A stretch of 35,470 nt of DNA from Flavobacteriaceae bacterium (GTDB lineage Bacteria; Bacteroidota; Bacteroidia; Flavobacteriales; Flavobacteriaceae), in assembly GCA_947446865.1 (NCBI GenBank), contig CANFHX010000028.1, positions 1 to 35,470 of the forward strand, in the 5' to 3' direction. Position 1 is the stretch's first letter. The number at the start of each line of letters is the position of its first letter. A program made the position numbers and the translations under genes. The notes beneath the pieces are model-generated. The model did no database searches, had not been told where the DNA came from, and saw only the letters and a list, made by a program, of their open reading frames with translations. Shown here in pieces: positions 33,941-35,470 of the stretch.

Positions 33941-34507
33941 ATGAATCCTAAAAAACTATTTTTTCTCTCCATTACATTACTACTAATAACAAATAGTTGT
34001 ATGTATAACGTTGATGATTTTACAGAAGAAGAATTGAAATGGACAAAACACTTCAATAAAAATCAGACAATTATATTCACATCTGAAAGAGGAGAATTGG
34101 ATACAATAACCTTTAAAAAAGTGGCAATGAGTAATGAAACTGTGAATGATATGGAAAGAGGTTTCTATAAATCTAATTACTTGAATGTTACATATGAGTT
34201 TACAAAAGAAAGCTATCACCAATTTGATTTTAATGGTAATATAGCATATGAACAAGACTTAATTAGTATTCAAAAAACATCTGCGGGTTTTGGCGAAATG
34301 GGAATTTCATTTATTGGTTTGCTTTTCAATGAATATGAAATAAAAAAAGCAAAAAAAATTGACGCAAACACTTATCAATTTGACAGTTCGAATACAACTG
34401 CAAAATGGGTAAATGTAAAAAAAGGAATTAAAAACTTTACTTTTAATACTAATATTGGGATTGTAAATTACACAGACGAAAGAAATGTAAAATGGAAAAA
34501 AAAATAA
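33941..34507 (+). CDS. Small hypothetical lipoprotein
   Basis: 188 residues, family not recognised. The N-terminus MNPKKLFFLSITLLLITNSC is a clear lipoprotein signal with lipobox Cys20. The mature part alternates short beta-strand-like segments (TIIFTSERGELDTITFKKV, LNVTYEFTKESYHQFDFNGNI, YQFDSSNTTAKWVNVKKGI) and ends in KWKKK. It has no further Cys, membrane helix or catalytic motif that I can see. No TAnnTTTG box lies directly upstream. It stands alone between two repeat-rich intergenic regions, so it may be an accessory gene. A role as an envelope lipoprotein is all that can be said. Confidence 0.8.
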   Translation: MNPKKLFFLSITLLLITNSCMYNVDDFTEEELKWTKHFNKNQTIIFTSERGELDTITFKKVAMSNETVNDMERGFYKSNYLNVTYEFTKESYHQFDFNGNIAYEQDLISIQKTSAGFGEMGISFIGLLFNEYEIKKAKKIDANTYQFDSSNTTAKWVNVKKGIKNFTFNTNIGIVNYTDERNVKWKKK

Positions 34508-34557
34508 AAAAACGAACTCCTAGATAGCTCGTATATGTTCCTTATACAAAGCTGCAT

Positions 34558-34956
34558 AAGACATCCGCCAAAATAAACAAGACATCCTCCAAAGTAAACA
34601 AGACATCCTCCAAAATAAACAAGACATCCTCCAAAGTAAACAAGGCATCCACCAAAGTAAACAAGGCATCCACCAAAGTAAACAAGACATCCTCCAAAGT
34701 AAACAAGGCATCCTCCAAAGTAAACAAGGCATCCTCCAAAGTAAACAAGGCATCCACCAAAGTAAACAAGACATCCACCAAAGTAAAAAAGGCATCCACC
34801 AAAATAAACAAGACATCCACCAAAGTAAACAAGGCATCCTCCAAAGTAAACAAGGCATCCGCCAAAATGAACAATACAACCTCCAAAGTAAACAAGGCAT
34901 CCTCCAAAGTAAACAAGGCATCCACCAAAATGAACAAGACAACCGCACGAGTAAAA
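34558..34956. repeat. Nineteen 21-bp tandem repeats
   Basis: Nineteen head-to-tail 21-bp units, with core GGCATCCTCCAAAGTAAAC preceded by AA; the last unit is degenerate. Units differ mostly at unit positions 4 (A/G), 10 (T/A/G) and 16 (G/A), all in the same codon register. Five of the six reading frames are open through the consensus. In the minus frame that reads VYFGGCL, the three main variable sites are all silent third positions. That frame is open from 34980 to 34471 but has no ATG, GTG or TTG before or within the array. Whether the array is a gene relic, part of a gene with an unusual start, or non-coding is not settled. Confidence 0.9.
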
Positions 34957-35010
34957 TAGGGACTTAACAGAGACTAGTCGTTATTTGTATAAACTCTAAA
35001 GACTACATCG

Positions 35011-35470
35011 GATTCTTCCTTAGTCAGAAATAAAAATGGAAACGCTTAAATTTAAGTAATATACAGTCATAACAGTAAACAAAATCCGTTACCATCAGCC
35101 TCATCCGCGTCATCTGTGTGCCAATACAGATTGCATATCCCTGCTATTGGATTCTTCCTTAGTCAGAAACACAAATGGAAACGCTTAAATTTAAGTAACA
35201 AACAGTCACAACAGTAAACTAAAATCCGTTACCATCAGCCCCATCCGCGTCATCTGTGTGCCAATACAGATTGCATATCCCTGCTATCGGATTCTTCCTT
35301 AGTCAGAAACACAAATGGAAACGCTTAAATTTAAGTAATATACACAGTCATAACAGTAAACAAAATCCGTTACCATCAGCCCCATCCGCGTCATCTGTGT
35401 GCCAATACGGATTGCAAAACCCTGCTATCGGGTTCTTCCTTAGTCAGAAACACAAATGGAAACGCTTAAA
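35011..35470. repeat. 139-141-bp direct tandem repeats, cut by the window end
   Basis: Copies start at 35011, 35150, 35290 and 35431; the fourth is cut off at 35470. They are nearly identical and differ by small indels and a few bases. Each unit contains TTCTTCCTTAGTCAGAAA, a perfect CTTAAATTTAAG palindrome, AAATCCGTTACCATCAGCC, CATCCGCGTCATCTGTGTGC and an ATCTGT/ACAGAT inverted repeat (ACGGAT in the third copy). Unit length is not a multiple of three and no gene is seen. There are no unique spacers, so this is not a CRISPR array. The gap 34960-35010 before it holds nothing I can name. Confidence 0.9.

Noticed and set aside
34520..34948. Two long minus-strand reading frames (MPCLLWR-type and FTLEDAL-type repeats) across the 21-bp array
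   Set aside because: They begin at GTG or TTG in the degenerate edge of the array, have no family features, and unit changes cause radical replacements (Arg/Trp, Pro/Ser, Glu/Val). A 21-bp unit opens several frames by chance.
34528..34959. Plus-strand frame reading KVNKASS repeats through the array
   Set aside because: It has no start codon until 34867, is preceded by a stop at 34525, and all unit changes fall on first codon positions, which does not fit purifying selection in this frame.
34558..35470. CRISPR array
   Set aside because: The 21-bp units are directly abutting with no spacers, the 140-bp units are near-identical throughout, and no cas genes are nearby.

Overview
The window looks like chromosomal DNA of a Flavobacteriaceae bacterium, most like Flavobacterium. 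It is AT-rich and has no Shine-Dalgarno-like leaders. Many genes carry the Bacteroidetes -7 promoter box TAnnTTTG a few tens of bases before the start. The gene content is also typical: a type IX secretion (T9SS) substrate with PorP/SprF and OmpA-like partners, a CzcA-TolC fusion pump, DUF3822-rsmD, and a class A RNase P RNA. No rRNA, tRNA, insertion sequence, phage or CRISPR array was seen.

Layout. (1) 1-6467, + strand: the 3' part of a giant surface adhesin made of 14 HYR-like repeats plus a gliding-motility/T9SS type B C-terminal domain, then a PorP/SprF-family protein and a TPR/PD40/OmpA-family protein. Together they form a secretion and surface-anchoring cassette. (2) 13207-6558, - strand: a metal-efflux operon of a small His/Cys-containing exported protein, a CzcA-type RND pump fused to a TolC-like outer-membrane factor, a CzcB-like lipoprotein adaptor and a VIT/CCC1-family metal transporter. 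(3) 13384-21568, + strand: housekeeping block tgt, an LptF/LptG permease, an EamA transporter, accA, dnaB, a VapBC-like toxin-antitoxin pair, a secreted protein called 'asparagine synthetase B' in relatives, and rnpB. (4) 21612-30198, mixed strands: flavodoxin-reductase-like protein, rsmD, DUF3822, ClC channel/transporter, AlkD-like glycosylase, AcpH-like phosphodiesterase, glmM-type mutase and SelO. (5) 30283-33447, + strand: S41-family lipoprotein peptidase and a class-V aminotransferase/cysteine-desulfurase-like enzyme. (6) 33448-35470: an almost gene-free, repeat-rich end. It holds palindromic intergenic repeats, an orphan terminator, one small lipoprotein gene, nineteen 21-bp tandem units, and 139-141-bp tandem repeats that run off the window.

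The most unusual points are these. The 21-bp array varies almost only at every third base, in the register where the changes are silent on the minus strand (VYFGGCL repeat), yet that frame has no start codon. The 140-bp direct repeats beside it are unexplained. The adhesin repeats are a mosaic of near-identical units. The CzcA-TolC fusion carries an internal signal-peptide-like segment. The Tgt lacks the three zinc-ligand cysteines. The S41 lipoprotein has no ATG before its signal peptide. I do not see one clearly new multi-gene system. The repeat-rich right end and the head gene of the metal operon are the best leads.
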